From NCBI RefSeq assembly GCF_020297485.1, contig NZ_JAIWZC010000001.1:4898001-4962000 (forward strand): a stretch of DNA of 64,000 nucleotides. Direction: 5' to 3'. Origin of the DNA: Enterocloster clostridioformis. Lineage in GTDB: Bacteria > Bacillota > Clostridia > Lachnospirales > Lachnospiraceae. Numbering within the stretch: position 1 is the stretch's first letter; every line of letters starts with the position of its first letter. Both the position numbers and the translations under genes were made by a program. Below are positions 62,776 to 64,000 of the stretch, in pieces. The notes below the pieces were generated by a model, which had not been told where the DNA came from, did no database searches, and was given only the letters and a program-made list of their open reading frames with translations.

Positions 62776-64000
62776 ATGGATCCGCTTTTTACAGAGGAAC
62801 AACTGAACAAGATGAGCAGGGAGGATATCATCTCCCTGATGAAAACCATGCGGGAGCATTATCAGAAACAGGAAACAAAGATCCAGATCCTCGAAGAAAA
62901 AACAAAGGAACTGGAATTCCTGAACGCGATGCTTTCTGACCGTCTGACTCTTGCGCAGCGGAAACAGTTTGGCCCATCCAGCGAAAAATATGCGGATGGC
63001 TATACGCAGCTGAACCTTTTTAACGAGGCAGAGCAGGAAGCAGAGCCTGATGCGCCGGAGCCGGAAATGGAGGAGATCCATCCGTCTTCCTATAAAAGAA
63101 AGAAACGTTCCGGCAAAAAGGAGGAAGATCTTTCCGCCTTTGAGACAACGGAAGTAATTGAGTATAAGCTGACCGGCGCGGACCGAAACTGTCCGGACTG
63201 CAATACCAAATATAAAGTCGTGACAAAAGAGACGGTGAAGCGCCTGAAGTTTGTGCCTGCACGGTTTGAAGTGGTGGAGGAGGTCACCTATGTTTACAGC
63301 TGCCCGAAATGCGGGGCGATGAAACGTCCGGAAAAGGCGCCTTCCCTTCTCAAAGGCAGTGTGGCAACACCATCCCTGGTGGCAGGCATCATGAACGCAA
63401 AGTATGTGGGCGGCATGCCCCTTGCGCGTCAGGAACGGGAATTCGCCCGTTACGACCTGAACCTTTCCACAAAGACCATGGCGAATTGGATCATCCAGTG
63501 TGCGGACCGGTATCTGCAGCCGCTTTATGAACTGATGAAGGAAGAATTCCTCCGGAGCCGGTACGCTCATGGGGATGAAACCCGTGTTCAGGTAATCGAT
63601 GAGCCGGAACAGAAAGGTTCCACCCAGAACTGGATGTGGGTCTATCTCACTGATGAATACAGCGGCGCACCCCGGATGGTCCTCTTCCAATACGAAAGAA
63701 CCCGGGCGGGATATCATCCGGTGGAATTCCTTGGGGATCAGTACCAGGGATATTTCACCTGCGATGGATACCAGGCATACCACAGCCTTCCGGAAAGGAT
63801 CACCGTGACAGGATGCATGGCCCATGCGAGGCGCAGATTTGATGAATCCCTGACCGTTTTGAAAAAGGACTTTACCAAAGAGCAGCTGAAGGAAACAACC
63901 GCATATCAGGCAATGGCACGGATCGGGATGTTCTATAAGATCGAAGAGATGATCCGTGACAAGTCACCGGAAGAAAGGTATGAAGAGCGTCAAAAGCAGG
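62776..64000 (+). CDS. tnpC: IS66 transposase TnpC (copy 2, partial at window end)
   Basis: The first 408 codons are present; the window edge cuts it before the catalytic Glu region. One amino-acid change from copy 1 is visible (SLVAGIM for SLAAGIM). No internal stop is seen. Confidence 0.92.
   Translation, partial: MDPLFTEEQLNKMSREDIISLMKTMREHYQKQETKIQILEEKTKELEFLNAMLSDRLTLAQRKQFGPSSEKYADGYTQLNLFNEAEQEAEPDAPEPEMEEIHPSSYKRKKRSGKKEEDLSAFETTEVIEYKLTGADRNCPDCNTKYKVVTKETVKRLKFVPARFEVVEEVTYVYSCPKCGAMKRPEKAPSLLKGSVATPSLVAGIMNAKYVGGMPLARQEREFARYDLNLSTKTMANWIIQCADRYLQPLYELMKEEFLRSRYAHGDETRVQVIDEPEQKGSTQNWMWVYLTDEYSGAPRMVLFQYERTRAGYHPVEFLGDQYQGYFTCDGYQAYHSLPERITVTGCMAHARRRFDESLTVLKKDFTKEQLKETTAYQAMARIGMFYKIEEMIRDKSPEERYEERQKQ

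Larger units (their letters stand above)
61851..64000 (+). mobile_element. IS66-family element, copy 2 (runs off the window)
   Basis: A tandem, same-orientation copy of the unit at 59271. Only a handful of base changes are visible (near 61949, 63380 and 63944), so the duplication is recent. Confidence 0.9.

Overview
The window reads as chromosome from an anaerobic gut Firmicute, most likely Lachnospiraceae (Clostridium cluster XIVa, Enterocloster-like). This is inferred from moderate-to-high GC core genes, consensus sigma-A promoters, strong AGGAGG ribosome sites, alanine-rich clostridial lipoproteins and the type of mobile elements present. No rRNA, tRNA or CRISPR array was seen. About 41 kb of ordinary chromosome is followed by about 23 kb of accessory DNA stacked at the 3' end of guaA. 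Layout, core: 1-4967 holds sbcC, a flavin-binding PNPOx-like protein, a cysteine-rich DUF3795 protein, a pentapeptide-repeat protein and a cyclodeaminase/cyclohydrolase. 5010-5964 (minus) is a decayed ABC-2 exporter in which both genes have internal deletions. 6304-12345 is a dipeptide/oligopeptide ABC operon (binding protein, two permeases, two ATPases) ending in a truncated TudS-like gene. Next come folD with its own promoter, a polar amino-acid ABC operon, a MarR regulator divergent from ftsH, a DUF6809 protein, a BMP-type nucleoside ABC operon with a structured leader, SOS-controlled uvrA, a GntR/FCD regulator and a PLP-dependent aminotransferase-like gene. 30946-38742 is a second peptide ABC operon followed by a creatininase-family amidohydrolase and an M42 aminopeptidase, which together suggest uptake and hydrolysis of peptides or amides. 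guaA closes the core. Layout, accessory: two related integrative mobilizable elements (IMEs) sit head to tail at guaA. IME1 is about 41125-49208 and IME2 about 49209-59109. Each carries a minus-strand XRE repressor, a small excisionase-like HTH, a tyrosine integrase, a MobC-like relaxosome protein, a RepA-like ATPase, an oriT-like block, a MobV relaxase and its own cargo. Att cores (TTCGARTAAC) lie at 41125, 49209 and 59110. About 67 bp inside each left end is a pair of short direct repeats with an 11-bp period. The matching pair lies about 123 bp before the right end, and the repeat sequence is specific to each element. The third core (59110) is also followed by such a pair, so a third element may start there, cut at 59271 by a 2580-bp IS66-family element that is itself duplicated in tandem and runs off the window. 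IME1 cargo includes a 457-aa AT-rich protein with a HEPN-type R-x4-H motif (candidate defence RNase). IME2 cargo includes TnpV, three GNAT acetyltransferases (one broken), a metallo-beta-lactamase-fold hydrolase, an unknown two-TM protein and a KilA-N protein. The IME1 integrase has an ochre codon at residue 47, so IME1 probably cannot excise by itself; IME2 looks intact.
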